Shown here: piece by piece, positions 1 through 12,800 of the stretch
Position numbering within the stretch: position 1 is the first letter of the stretch
Layout of the letters: the number at the start of each line of letters is the position of its first letter
Assembly: GCA_033980235.1 (NCBI GenBank)
Contig: CM067059.1
Coordinates: 20,633,494 to 20,697,493, forward strand
From: Diadema setosum
Taxonomy: Eukaryota > Echinodermata > Echinoidea > Diadematoida > Diadematidae
Reading direction: 5' to 3'
DNA length: 64,000 bases
Translations under genes and position numbers: made by a program
The notes under the pieces: model-generated
The model's database searches: none
What the model saw: only the letters and a program-made list of their open reading frames with translations
Told to the model about the DNA's origin: nothing

Positions 1-598
1 GCATTGGCACACATCACATGCGCACAAATTTCAAATCCATGAACGGATAAGATGTTTGTGTGCACATGCGCTGGCCGTCAATTCAGTGTAGCTCTCCCAA
101 GGTCCTCTCGACCGAGTCACATTCAGTCATCAATTCGAACAGAAAGGGACTATTGGCAAAACCAAACGTTGCCCAAAGCCTGTTTTCAATACTTCAACTT
201 AACTGATAAGTCTTCAAATTGAAGAAATTTTTGGATTTTATGTTGATATTTACCCGCGATACTAAATCTGTCATGATGCTGAATGCTACAATGCGAAGCC
301 CCATTTAGCTATGCGTATGGGGCTGCTGGTCATAGTTAGCTATGCGTATGGGGCTGTACGCTGCTGGTCGCAGTTGTCATGCAATAATGGTTTTGTACAA
401 TACGTGTGTACTTCCTCCGCCGTATGGCGGTGGCTCTGGTACGAAACCATTATTGCATGATTACTATACCGAGAGCACTTTGGGGCGAGTAAGTCTCACA
501 GTGTTAGTTATATGAAAGGTACTTTAACCTCAAACACAAACTAAGACAAGGAAATTCAGGGAAACTTTTGAGGTACCAAAACTTTATATTATCTTTAA
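1..598. mobile_element. Foldback element, family A, copy 1 (cut by left edge)
   Basis: Matches copies at 20,467-21,224 and 54,776-55,820. The right end is AAACTTTATATTATCT followed by TTAA at 595-598. Internal sequence contains GGGACTATTGGC, CCGCGATACTAAATCTG and ATGCGTATGGGGCTGC shared with the other copies. Confidence 0.85.
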
Positions 599-1060
599 AG
601 GGAGCCCAAACCCAAAGAGCAATATGGATTGAGTGAAAGCAGCAACATTAGTAGAACACGTGTATCAGTGAAAGTTTGAAGAAAATTGGACAATCGGTGC
701 AAAAGTTATGAATCTTTAAAGTTTTGGTGTTGGAACCGCTGGATGAGGAGACTACTAGAGGTTATGACGTATGAGTGGACACCAATATAAAGAAAATATA
801 AAGAAATTCCACAAAAATTCATTTTTCATGAAAATTACAAATTCCATCAACTTGATACTGACATATGTTCTGGGTAGCAATTATTCCCTCTGCTTTCTGA
901 AAGAGGCTAGTCAAGTGCTCTTTCATAATGCTAGAAAAGGGAATTTTTTGTGGAATTTCCTTTATATTTTCTATAAAAATATACATATGAATCAAATGTG
1001 ATAATTCTGACATCTTTTTAATCACTGCTCCCGATATTAAATAGTGGCTCTAACCCAAGG
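595..1060. mobile_element. Family B foldback element, degenerate copy
   Basis: Shares GAAAATTGGACAATCG, AAAGTTATGAAT and GATGAGGAGACTACTA with 50,514-51,383 (reverse orientation). It starts at the same TTAA (595-598) where the family A copy ends, so the two abut. Its far end is eroded. Confidence 0.7.
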
Positions 1061-1289
1061 TTAGAAAATGCAAAATGGCAGTCTATAACAATGATGGGGA
1101 GAAAAGGAATAGAAAAAAAAAAGTAAAATAAAGAAGAGCTCAAAACATAATACTAAAGGGATTGACTAAAGAAATTGAAAGCAACATGAGAAGGAATAAA
1201 TGATGGCATCATAAAGTTGAAGGGAAAACAATAAATTCTTGATGGTTGTTCCCGAGCCATTTGTATATAAAAAATGCCAAACACTTGCG

Positions 1290-1572
1290 CTATGCAAACT
1301 GTTTCAGAGTGCATCTCGGACAGGCTGAACTTTCTCCTCCTTCGACATCGCTCATAAGCCTCCAACCTTGGGGAACGGCAAGCTCAGACACCAAAATGTG
1401 ACAGATTTCATGGTTGCCTGCGGCACTTTCATCAAAGGGGCGTCTATAAATCCTGCCAATGGACCCAGTGTACATAAACAGGCAGCTCCGGCAGTTCTCG
1501 TCATTATTTCCCTCGATAACATAAAGAGCACACCAGGGTATCAGTGTACGACCCGAGAGAAGTCCTACTAAC
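1290..1572. other. GC-richer block open on both strands; possible exon of unknown gene
   Basis: The plus strand is open with GKLRHQNVTDFMVACGTFIK and more. The minus strand is open with CALYVIEGNNDENCRSCLFM and more, and has an acceptor-like TTATCAG at 1,573 and a possible donor CAAG|GTTGGA near 1,361. Neither resembles the missing PARP1 WGR or catalytic exons. I cannot choose a strand. Confidence 0.25.
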
Positions 1573-2517
1573 CTGATAACAGAATTAGTGTGAACAGGTC
1601 TACTCTAACAGCTTTTAATATCTTGATGTGCTGAAAAAGAAATATATACCTGCATTTTATATTTTACATATCTATATATATCATACAGACACTGCCTCAT
1701 AGCGATGTAATGTAAACTCTACATCTCCACGAGATTATATTTCCCCGGGGGAGCACTGAGGGAAAATATTGTCTCAAGGCGAAGCTTGACTGTCAAATAT
1801 TACAACAATGAACAAGGCAATATTTGTTATATAATATAGTCTACATAAATACACAATATTTCATTGTAGCCCAGGTAGCAGGTAGTCAAATCCTGGAATT
1901 ATATTGCCTGACAGGATGCCACTGCTTGCAATATAACAATTTTGATCCTCAATGCGTTAGTCATGTGACTACATTATGACCAATCACAGACCAGTATTTA
2001 TATAGATCACTTCATGTAAATATAATATATATTTCATGTTACATTGTACATTGTTTATTGATATAATAAAGAATGTTGAACAAAAATTTGCAAAGAATAT
2101 CATAGAACAAGCAGTCTCACTGATATACGGTATGCATTTTTATGTGATCGATACTCATCATTTTTTTTTTAATACAAGGTTGGAATGACAGTCCACTTTA
2201 ACTGTCATCAGGTAGGTTTTACTCTCATCAATATTTAACCAGTCAGAGGTTTCTAAATGATGCTTTGTGCATCCTCAGGCAGGCACTGGGGAATCTAATG
2301 CCTGCATTAATCACTCAAATGTTAGCACCTTTTATTATGAAGAGTTTTGATTGACTGTTTGCTTTGGGCACAGTTCGCCTTCACATTATGATTGATATTC
2401 AGTCATTCTATCGGAGAGCAACTTTAATGATAAAGTGGCGTAGATGATGTTCTGCTAACTGAGTAAAAGTGGGATAATGACTGAAACACAGCATATTGCT
2501 ATTTTAAAGTCAAAAAA

Positions 2518-2588
2518 GCATTAATGTCCAATTAATGTCCAATTAATGTCCATTAATGTCCATTAATGTCCATTAATGTCCAATTAAG
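2518..2588. repeat. Short tandem repeat of ATTAATGTCC(A)
   Basis: Six adjoining copies of a 10-12-base unit, ATTAATGTCC with or without an extra CA, in the PARP1 intron. Confidence 0.9.
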
Positions 2589-2671
2589 TCACTGCCAAGT
2601 TGCCTCTTCACCAAAATGCTTTATTTATAAATCATCCTACAATCAAGTCCTATCAAATGTTTTTTTTTTCT

Positions 2672-3062
2672 TTAAAGGGTGTGTACAGTTCTGGTCGAGG
2701 TGAGGATTTAGCTTTTAACGTTTTGCGAGATATTCAGAAACCACTCTATGAGATGTCAAAGAGCATGCAGTTCTAAGGGGTATCAAAAGTTTATTCAATG
2801 AAAATCGGTTTTGAAATGGCCGAGATATCCAAAAACAAGGTGAAACAAAGAGATCCTAATAAAGTTGTGGCATGTCGCCTTTCATTATTAGCACTTTTTT
2901 GGATATCTCAGCTATTTGAAAACAAATTTTCATCAAATAAACGTTGATTCCTTCTTAAAATTACATGCTCTTTCATATTTCATAAGAGGCTTTTCATTAT
3001 CTCACTTAGGAATGTTCAAAACATGAATCCCCACCTCAACCAGTACTGTACAGTTCCTTTAA
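2672..3062. mobile_element. TTAA-flanked miniature element, family C, copy 1
   Basis: About 390 bp. The ends are inverted repeats (TTAA AGGGTGTGTACAGT... at the left, and its approximate reverse complement ACTGTACAGTTCCT TTAA at the right). TTAA is present on both sides. Nearly the same sequence recurs at 8,616-9,008. Confidence 0.88.
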
Positions 3063-3859
3063 AGCAATTGAAAGCATCATTTAACATTGCCCTAAAGAAT
3101 ACCCCCAACACTAATCATTTAAGCAGAGATTTCAAAAACATTCAATTATTTTTTTTCAATGCTGTGGCATTATTTCAATGATACTCTGAATGGACACAAG
3201 ACACATTTAACCCATTCCACACGGGAACCTGGTGGCCTGTGTACGAAGTCTATGGGGATTTCAGAAATCAGTATGGAACAGGTTAATATGCCAACTAGAG
3301 TCTGTGAATAAAGACTAGTTACGATTATGCATCATGTGACCATAAAACTAGAACACGGAGACATACCCCACCAATTTCAATCACACTTCCATATTAGAAG
3401 ATTGACTGCCTTGTCATGCTATCAAAAATGCTTGGGAGCAGGCAAATGCCACAATGGATGAAAGCTGAAATAGACAGGGATACTGGTGAACTGCTACCTA
3501 GACTGAAAAAACCTCCACCCATCCCATAATCCCCCCAATACACACAACACAAAAAAATAAATACTGCTGTAAAAAAAAAAAATACATCCAAATACACGTG
3601 AACAGAAGCACAATGTTCTTCACACACACTCACAAAATAATGTTATATTAGCAATGGTAATAATCATTATAATAATTACAAAATGAAATCTGAAATAACA
3701 ATCTTAATTATGACAAGCTAAATCATAATTATTATAACCATGATCACAATAATCAATATTATTAGAGAAATACCACTGTGATTTGCAGTAATTCACTGTA
3801 ATTCACCTCTAATCTCTAAATAGTTGATATAAGTGATTGTAACATTTTATTTACTTTAG

Positions 3860-3970
3860 AATATGATTGCCTCCCTAGATGTGCACAATCAGGAACAATA
3901 TGCAGCCCTGGCCGATGGGTGGATAGTCACAGCAGTAGACACCCTCTTCATGGAAGCCTACCCAGAGGAG
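3860..3970 (+). CDS. Candidate 111-bp exon on the plus strand, gene unknown
   Basis: A polypyrimidine tract and TTTAG acceptor precede 37 full codons that end in GAG|GTATTT, a fair donor, giving a phase 0-0 exon. It reads NMIASLDVHNQEQYAALADG then WIVTAVDTLFMEAYPEE. A second plus frame is also open. It is antisense to PARP1 and would belong to a nested or overlapping gene of which I find no other exon. No family recognised. Confidence 0.35.
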
Positions 3971-4800
3971 GTATTTGGTGTGTGTCTGTTCAAATCGTAC
4001 CCCTAGTTCTCTCCTTTGGTTTTATTGTCCGAGGCAAGGAATTTATTCTATGAACGTTAGCGCGAGGTCGCGGTAAGGTCCGTTAAAACAGGGTTAAGAG
4101 ACTTGGGTGAGCTATGTGTACTAAAACACCTGGTTTGCAATGATGAACACATTGATAATTAAAAAGAATACAATGCAAAGCAAAAAATATCAAAACTATC
4201 TGTGTCAAAGGCATAATTTACCATTTGCAGATGAAACAAAAACCCAGCATTAGTGCTTTGAAATAGTCATAAAATGTGAGTTAGGGATAGAAACAACCAC
4301 TGTAGAAATTTGAATCGGTAAAATTGATGTCAAGTATTGTTAGATATATAAAATATGAACAATAGTTATAATAAAAATGTTTCCAGATTAAATTGTCTAC
4401 AGTTATGGTTTATTGAGAAAAATACAGATATCTCCATATATTTTAGGCTTTATAAAAATGGCAAAAATTTTATACGATGGGATGTTTTGTGGTATAACAG
4501 ACCTACACATATGCATCAAATATCATATCTTGAAAAAAATTCAAATCACTTTTGCCAAAGGTAAACAGGACCTTTAAGGAAAGAATCTTCAACCCTGTGT
4601 TCAACAACCTTGAAGTACAGCAAATCTCACTCACACAGGAAAAACTTCACAACTAATTGTCGACTTGAGGGGAAACACATAGAAGACACATTTAGAGATA
4701 ATGCCATAGTTTATCTTTTTTTTTAACCTTCTAGCTGCACACTTCTGTTCATTTCTCAGAAGAGTGCTCTTGAATGGTCAATGACGTTCTCCAAAGCAGC

Positions 4801-4839
4801 GCACACACACACAAACACACACACACACACACACACACA
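4801..4839. repeat. (CA)n microsatellite
   Basis: Near-perfect CA dinucleotide run, interrupted by one CAAA. Confidence 0.95.
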
Positions 4840-7474
4840 GACGCAGACAAGAGTAGTGGCACTAGGGGCATAAATCGAAGATGAGATACATCATCTGTAT
4901 TTGGCACCGTCTGGCCATAATGTGGCATGTCTATTTACAGTGACATCGCGCTTTCATCCATCACGGAAAAACTGCAAGTATTTCATTCGACTGTAATGCT
5001 TTACTTCGTGGCATGATGACAGGCCGGCATATTTCACTGCACCCCTGCATCCTCCATTAAGCATATTTATCACATACATTCAATCTCGAGGTTTGTTTGA
5101 AATGCACGGATGCATTTTGTGCCTAGGCCACTGTCGGGTAATACAGTGATTTCTAACATGCTCAATGCCACTCTTTCCCAAGACTAACATTCTACCCTTA
5201 CCAACATCTGATATTTTTCTAGTTTAAAAAAAAAAAAAAAAAAAATCATGTGTTCAATTGACATAATGCATGTATGATTTGGACAGAAAACACATATTAG
5301 CCAGATTTACTACATTTTTCTACCAATATATTCTTGAATTTTGAATTTGTGCTGCAAGTAAAAAAAAAAATGAATATCATGATGAAAGTATCAATAATAT
5401 TTTCTCAATGCTGCCCTCTGGAGTGCCATAGGATACCAAATTCCTTCTTAGCAAACAGTAGCGCTGTGGCAACAGAAAATCAAAATATACAAATTTTTAT
5501 ACCAATAACCCTTCACTCATCATATCCGTGCAAAATGTTTAAGTTCAAGGAAAACGTGAAAATCACGCAGCTACAGCTGGAAGTAACAAGTTGGGTGGGG
5601 TGGGTTACCCCTCCCTTAATTGTAAATCACTTTGGCACGTACTGTAGGCGCCAGCTAAAGGACACTAAAACACCCAGCTCCAGACGAATGATTACCCCAC
5701 TCCCACTCCAAGCCTAATTTACTGGGTACATTAAGATGTTGGTCTTTATCTCCAGTCAAGCCCCCAACACCGTCCCCGTTGGATGTACCTCCTCTCAGAG
5801 ACTTCCTAACCGCTCTCGCCTTGATCTCCATTCTAATAATTTATCTCCCCTCTTTCACCTCTTCCTACTTGGACTGTCTAACCCCAAGCCCCCTTTCGGC
5901 CTATTTAGATTCTTGAGTTGCACGTTTTAGTCACCCTCCTCAAAAGAACCCATAAATTGATGTCAATGGTGATATGATTTCAAATGTTATTTATTATCCG
6001 GTAGCACCACTACAGGGAAACTGTACATCTCTATTTCTCACTTTTCAAAGATGTCATATCTATTGATTGATCATGACTATTAAAGCTAATATCATCCTGT
6101 TTCATCTTTTGTTTCTTTTTATACTTGGCATCCTGGGGCCCGTTTTTATCAAAAGATATATTCGATTATAAATTTCCTCATCACACAGGCTGCCATAGAC
6201 TTAACACATAAAGGGACACTATGACAAAAATCCTTTGATATTTTTCATTTCCTTTTTGAAATTAAGACATTTTCTTACAGCTATATGGACATCTGTTTTT
6301 TTCTTTTACAGTGTCACACCACTATAAACATATGAAACATGCTACACGCTTAAACTGACGTACAATTAGATTATAATTCATCCAGTCGAAGTGTAACCTC
6401 CAAATTCTTATAAATCAGAAATTGGACTTAAAAACTAATGTAATAATGCAACGTTTCACCAATTAACAATCAACTTCTTTTGGCATCCTCCGAGTGGAAG
6501 AATGGTCTTTATATGTGTGAAATTGTGCAGGAATTTCACGCACTGGTGCGCTTCCAGTGCATGAAAGATGGCTCCAAATCTCTTGCATGATGTAAGTTTC
6601 AAGTCCAGTTTCTGATGTAAAAGAACTTGGATGCTACATGGTTTCTTGATAACAGAATAGCTCTACAAAATTAAATCACATCAAGCTAATTTTGTTCAAC
6701 ATCACAACAACGAAAGTGGCCACAAGACTCACCTGCCTGCTTGCCTAGAGCAACCACAACCCACATTTGGGCAAATAAAAATGAATGGATACTGGTTTAT
6801 TAAATGGACAAGATACTTGCCCATATGGGCTTTTGGCCAAAGGGCAAAAATACTTTTTTATAATGCCTTGCAATGTATTACAAAAAGTAGCTTTAACATT
6901 ATAGCAACACACCAAATCTACCAAAAGAAATAACACAAAGACTATCACTTGCTGAATTAAAAATAAAGACAGAGAAAAGACGAGCTCAAATAATTTTCAT
7001 ATAAATTAACACATTGGTTTTAACAGGAGCCGTAGCCTTCCATGGGGTTACTAAACTAACATTTTACCTGGCCTTGCCAATATCAGATAACAAATTACCA
7101 ATGTTTTTATTTACTGCTGACTACAGTAATGAGTGAGTTGATAAACCTGTCATGGATATGATAAATGAAGAAGGTACAAGAAGGTACTAGGCAAGGCTAG
7201 TACCTTCTTGGATAAACTGAATATAAATGTTCTTTCACTTTCTATACTATTCTTCTGTAAACATTATCTTGCATTAAAAGATAGCTATCAACATTTAATG
7301 GGGCAGTTTGTCACAGTGTGTACAATTGTATGTCTTAATCTTTATAAAGAATAGAAAAGATTATTCCTATGATGCTGTGTGTAGTCCTTAAATAAGAGAA
7401 ATCAAATGTCTCATTACTAATGAGTTCAAAGGCACATTTTGACGGTAGTAGTCCTGACGGGTTTACATGTATAT

Positions 7475-7741
7475 GGAATATAACTTCTAGAGAAGAAGAT
7501 TTTTAAAGATTCCTTAATTTTAGGGGGTTTGGGCCCCCCTGGGGCCCCCCAGGTGGGCCATGGTGCCCATTTGAAAAAATTGAGATCCTATCCCTCTTGG
7601 TGAAAATCGGTCATGGGGATCTCAAGAAGAAGATGAAAATGTAAAAAGTTTACGCACGACGGACGACGCACGACGCATGACAGACGCTGGACGAAGAGCG
7701 ATCGCAATAGCTCACTTGAGCCTTTGGCTCAGGTGAGCTAA
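7475..7741. mobile_element. Family D repeat, truncated copy (GCTCACTTGAGCC end)
   Basis: Shares the terminal part of the 31,863-32,933 element: GATGGACGACGCACGACG-like run, GCGATCGCAATAGCTCACTT, and GGCTCAGGTGAGCTAAAA at the end. Confidence 0.8.
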
Positions 7742-8615
7742 AAACAGAAGAGCCGACTCTGATTCATTCTTCAAAATTCAATGAGCGTGCAAGTCGAAAA
7801 TTAATTCAAACAGCAACTGGAAGTGACAAGCAACCTGGGATGTGTTCAGCCTCGAATAAGCGAACCATGTCAGAGCACTACCATGCCAGAGTGAACCCGA
7901 TTCTACCATGGTGGCATGAACTGGCACGGTTCGGGAAGCATTCAGTCTCATTTTTTTTTTAAGCTTGCCACACGAATACCTCCAAGGCACACTTCACTAA
8001 TACATGTGAAGTTTTATTCAAGCTTATTGAGAATTCATACAAAATGATGGAATACAGGAACATGCTGTATGATATTCAACAAAATTAAATCAGATATTTG
8101 TTCCTTTGCACTATCCTGCCCATACAGAGGGAGGAGACCTCTGAACTACAGTATATTATTTGCATTACACAAGATATTGGACATGAATTAGCCAACATGC
8201 AAACAATGTTGATGGACAGAGATATTTGGTATTTAAAAGCATGGTGTACTCTTTCTCATATATGGCCATCAAGTGGTAATTGTAGTAGTATGTGATATTC
8301 CATTTACTTCTCCAACTACTCTTCATCTTAATCTGTATGATATGTGAATATTATGTCCATTAAGATGCTTGAATAATACATGACATATTCCATCTATTAA
8401 CTGGATGGTACTCTTCAGCTGTGAACAAGAATCTGTGTTTATCCATTGATAATTAAGCCAGATTTAAAATTTGGTGATGAATCATTCTACTTGTTTTGGT
8501 GTAAAATATTTTGATAGCTACCTAAATATTCCTCTTGTTTTAGATGAAATGATTTGACACACAACTTGCAATAATTCTTTTGGTAAATAGACGCATTCAT
8601 CCTTCAATCCTATGC

Positions 8616-9008
8616 TTAAAGGGTGTGTACAGTTCTGGTCGAGGTGAGGATTTAGCTTTTAACGCTTTGCGAGATATTCAGAAACCATTCTATGAGATGT
8701 CGAAGTGCATGCAGTTCTAAGGGGTATCAAAAGTTTATTCGATGAAAATCGGTTTTGAAATGGCTGAGATATCCAAAAACAAGGTGAAACAAAGAGATCC
8801 TAATAAAGTTGTGGCATGTCGCCTTTTATTATTAGCACTTTTTTTTATATATCTAAGCCATTTGAAAACCAATTTTCATCAAATAAACGTTGAATCCTTC
8901 TTAAAATTACATGCTCTTTCATATTTTATAAGAGGCTTTTCATTATCTCACTTAGGGATGTTCAAAACATGAATCCCCACCTCAACCAGTACTGTGCAGT
9001 CCCTTCAA
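8616..9008. mobile_element. TTAA-flanked miniature element, family C, copy 2
   Basis: Same orientation as 2,672-3,062 and highly similar over its full length. The left flank is TTAA and the right flank TCAA (one change). Its ends match the inverted repeats of copy 1. Confidence 0.88.
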
Positions 9009-9048
9009 CCTTTGTCAGTTTAATTATGTAAATAGTATACAAAATCTA

Positions 9049-9205
9049 CAGGGGCGGATCCAGGGAGGACCGCAACCGGCGCACGCCCCCTTTATTTTTG
9101 TTGAAACAAAAGAAATAAAAAGAAAAAAATGGGGGAGGGGTGCGTGCGCCCCCTTTAATTTTGTGAACACGCCCCCTCTTTACGGAATTCCTGGATCCGC
9201 CCCTG
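9049..9205. mobile_element. Small hAT-like miniature element with 5-bp duplication
   Basis: The ends are perfect 15-bp inverted repeats, CAGGGGCGGATCCAG and CTGGATCCGCCCCTG. Both flanks carry ATCTA (9,044-9,048 and 9,206-9,210). The interior has only C/A-rich filler and no gene. Confidence 0.88.
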
Positions 9206-9724
9206 ATCTATGTGGCAAGGTTAGCCCTGGCACAGCTGTGTTCATTCAGATTTACTTCAACAATGAACATCATGTAATCTGCACATTACAGTGAATTACT
9301 AAGTGTCCCTAATGCCTCCATAAACCTTTTGCTTTCCATTTATAGTTCAGATGCAAATTCTCCATCAATCCCACTTGTTTTTTATTTTTTATTCATACTG
9401 TATTTATTCTGTTGTCACAAAAGTGTCCTCATATATGAACTACTGTAATGTCATTGTCTTGATGCCATGGTTGTACCAAGTTTTTAAGTTCTAATCTACC
9501 ATACATGGCAAAGAAGGGAGCAATCAAATGTTTACGGCCAAATGACCTGATGGCTATACGTCCTCTTGACAGGGATATGCGACAAGGATAAGGCAGTTTG
9601 CCCACTGACATTATACTGCTGATGTCAGGGGATTTGTAACCAGGGACCTCATAGTTGAAGGTCCTACAGGTATGGTCCACTGAGCCACAACTCAAGGATG
9701 GGAAGAAGGTAGAAATGCACTTAC

Positions 9725-9802
9725 CTGAATCTGGGTCAACGACCCCTCCTCCTTTCACCTGCATCTTGGAGCTCTTGGGCATGATGGCGGCAAACTTGTT
9801 CT
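9725..9802 (-). CDS. PARP1: PARP1 exon 12: start of WGR domain
   Basis: Reads [20 protein letters not shown] and then VVDPDSG, matching human RMKLTLKGGAAVDPDSG, the first strand of the WGR domain. Acceptor CCCCAG, donor GTAAGT, phase 1 in and out. The next exon (with the Trp-Gly-Arg motif) was not found in the remaining 9.7 kb. Confidence 0.94.
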
Positions 9803-12800
9803 CTGGGGACAAGAGAAGAGGAATGAGGGATGATGGTATCGTTGCCATAGCAATTACACATAATTGCAATGTTTTGATTAACCCTTTATGTGTTTTGAGT
9901 GCCACTAGGCACTGAAAAACCCCACAGTGTTGTACAAACTGTCCATAAAATCTCTTCCACAGAAAGGGTGAACTGTTGCTTTAACCCTAAAAGGGCCGGG
10001 GGGGGGGGGGGGGGGGGGGGGGGGGTGGGGGGGGCAGAATCTGCCCCCCTTGACGTTTCGCGCTATAATTCTGTAACGCGAGACCTCATCGCAAGGCTTC
10101 TTGACTTTCTTTGTTGAAGTCTCGCACAAATTTTGAGAACAAATTTGCAACGTCCGCGCATACTTTTTTGAAGCCATGCCCATTTTTGTAACGGCATGTC
10201 ACCCCAAAACGCGCACAATTTTGTGATTTTGTGTACATTTCATATGGAAAACAATGCTCTGTCATGAAAGTCATAAAAACCCGATTATTCTTGCAATTAA
10301 TCACTTTCATTGATGAATTTTAGGCTAATTACGGTAGAAAAATGGTCAGTAACAATTTCCATTAAAAGAACAAAGAAAAAACAAAAACTTGTCGAAAAAC
10401 AAAGAAATACATAAGTAATTCTGAAAACAATAAAATATATAAAAAATTAAATGACTTCTGGAAGTTTTTGTGATGTACAATTGTTGAATATGTTAAAACA
10501 GATACACATACCAAAAAGGAGACTCTCAATGCTTTTAATTAGGCTAAAATATGATCTTGGGCTTAATTTGCATAATCAATTAATTAAAATTAGAAATTGA
10601 TTGTTTCGAAAAATCTTATGACTCAATCTTGTAGATTATGACGTGGGTGTCATGCATGCCAAATTTCGTTGTGATCGCACCACTGATGGCCGAGATATCG
10701 GAGGGGGGGGGGGGGGGGGGCGGAATCCGCCCCCCTCCAGTTTAGCATAAACAAAAAAGCCCGGCCTGATTAGGGTTAATAACTGTCTGCTTGCCTCTGA
10801 TACCAAGAACAGAAATATGTAAGAGATGTTCCAATCCTATGCTTTCAAATCTCAGATACCAGTCATATACCTGAGAACAATTCGAGTGATAAATGTGACT
10901 GCCAGCTACTTTTCCCAATGTGCAAATCAGCTGATACACTCAACTTGTCAACTGAAAGAAGATTTTGATCTTTATGTTTTTAAAGTGTGCCAAACAAATA
11001 ATATTAATGCTGTGTACAGAAATCTAAGAAATTGATGAGAATATAACATAGGCTTTGGCTATTAAGACTTAAAACATTCAAGAAAAGAGTCATATACAAA
11101 TTCAACTGCATGTATATATCAAAAAGGAAACAAGTATATACTCTTGGCTAATCAAAGAAAATAATTTTTTCATTTGAATGAAGATCTTTTGTGTTATGAC
11201 TTTATACTTCATTGGGCCAGTTGGACAAAGCTTACAAGCTCCATTGCAGTAAACATGTTTATAAATCTTTTTAAATCCACTGAAAACACCTCTAGATATG
11301 ACTAGATATTTTATAATATTGGCCCAATATTCTTTAACACCATGTTTGAGAAAGTCTGGTCAAGTGTCAGATTCAAAACACTATGACTACATATCGTCTG
11401 TTGAGAATGAGAAGGGCGTTAAGTTGTCCCGAACACTATGGGTTTAGAGGCAACTTAACGCCCTTATCATTCTCAACCGACGATATTTTATTTATCATCA
11501 GGATTGGAATAATCACTTCACTGCCATTTGCTTCTTTCTGGCTCATAAACATACTGAAACTCATTCACCCTGCCATGAATCAATGGTATTTGCTTACAGG
11601 CTTGACTGATATTGCTACTGTGGAAGTATAGACTTTGGACTTACAAACATTTGCACTCATGAAATGTAGCATTCAACTACACATAGAGCAGGGCAACGAG
11701 TATCAGGCCAATGAGTCTAATTATTAATGAAAAATGTGTGGGTACTGAGCAGTATTTGGAAGGGGCCCCATTTTTGCAAGAGATTTGAATTGGTAATTGC
11801 TACCAAAATATCTTTTGACAACAAAAGTAACCACAACCATCATATCAATAAAAGTCAACCTGGCAACCTAATTCTTTGATACCAAAGTATGCCAAATTAT
11901 TGACTTTTTTTTTTTAATCTTCAATTTTATTTACATATCAATGGGGTAATTGTATAGCAAGGACATTGCCACCTTATCAAATTTTTACATATGATTGCAT
12001 CGGACATCACTGGCTGGTAAAAACATCAGGAACTTAGAAATTTTACAACTTTCTCATTAGTATTTGCATCTGATTGCAATGAAATTTCCTTGTTCCCTTT
12101 ATTTGACTATCACCTTTTCACTACCGTCAACTTAAACAAAAAATGCAGTTTCCCTTTAATCTAGTATCAGCTAGAACAGAAGGAGGTACAAAGAAATATA
12201 GGATAAAATAAATGACCTCAAGATTAATCATGTAGATGAATATAATATACACTGTACATCTAGAAATGGAAGTACATGGAAGTACATAGAAAGAGAAAGA
12301 GAACCTGGCTACTCAAAACCAATGACACATGCATGAAACTATGAAACTAGGTTCAAACATTTCATCATATATTTCAAGTGAGCCTGTGTTGGTAAAAGGG
12401 CCTAGGGGTGAAAATATAAATTTTGGGTGTTTCCATTCCCCCCCCCCCCCCCCCCATTTGACACGCTTTGCAGACTGAAATGATCAGTATGTCAATTCTC
12501 ACAAGTCATTAAACTTGTGCTTTCAAGATATTCGAGCCTATTTCGTACCTTTTCAGCAAGTTTGTTTCCTTTTGATTTGGCAAAATGGGATTTTTGTAAC
12601 TACAAAATTGAATTCACATGGAGAGTGTTCAAAAATTTGGCAGAAGGGCATATCTCTAGATTCAAACCCGGGCAAAATTTTAGCAATACATGAGAGAGTG
12701 CTTGAAAACTAGGCAGTAGGATGTATCTATGGATGGCCTTTTTGCCAAAACAATCACTTGGTAAACTGCCAATAGATTAATCTGGCAGAAGAGTGTGTCT

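Noticed and set aside
7778..7990. Peptide LWHGS on the minus strand, resembling the PARP catalytic LLWHGSR motif
   Set aside because: The flanking residues (VESGSLWHGSALTWFAYSR) do not match any PARP catalytic domain, there are no fitting splice sites, and the position is out of order before the WGR domain is complete.
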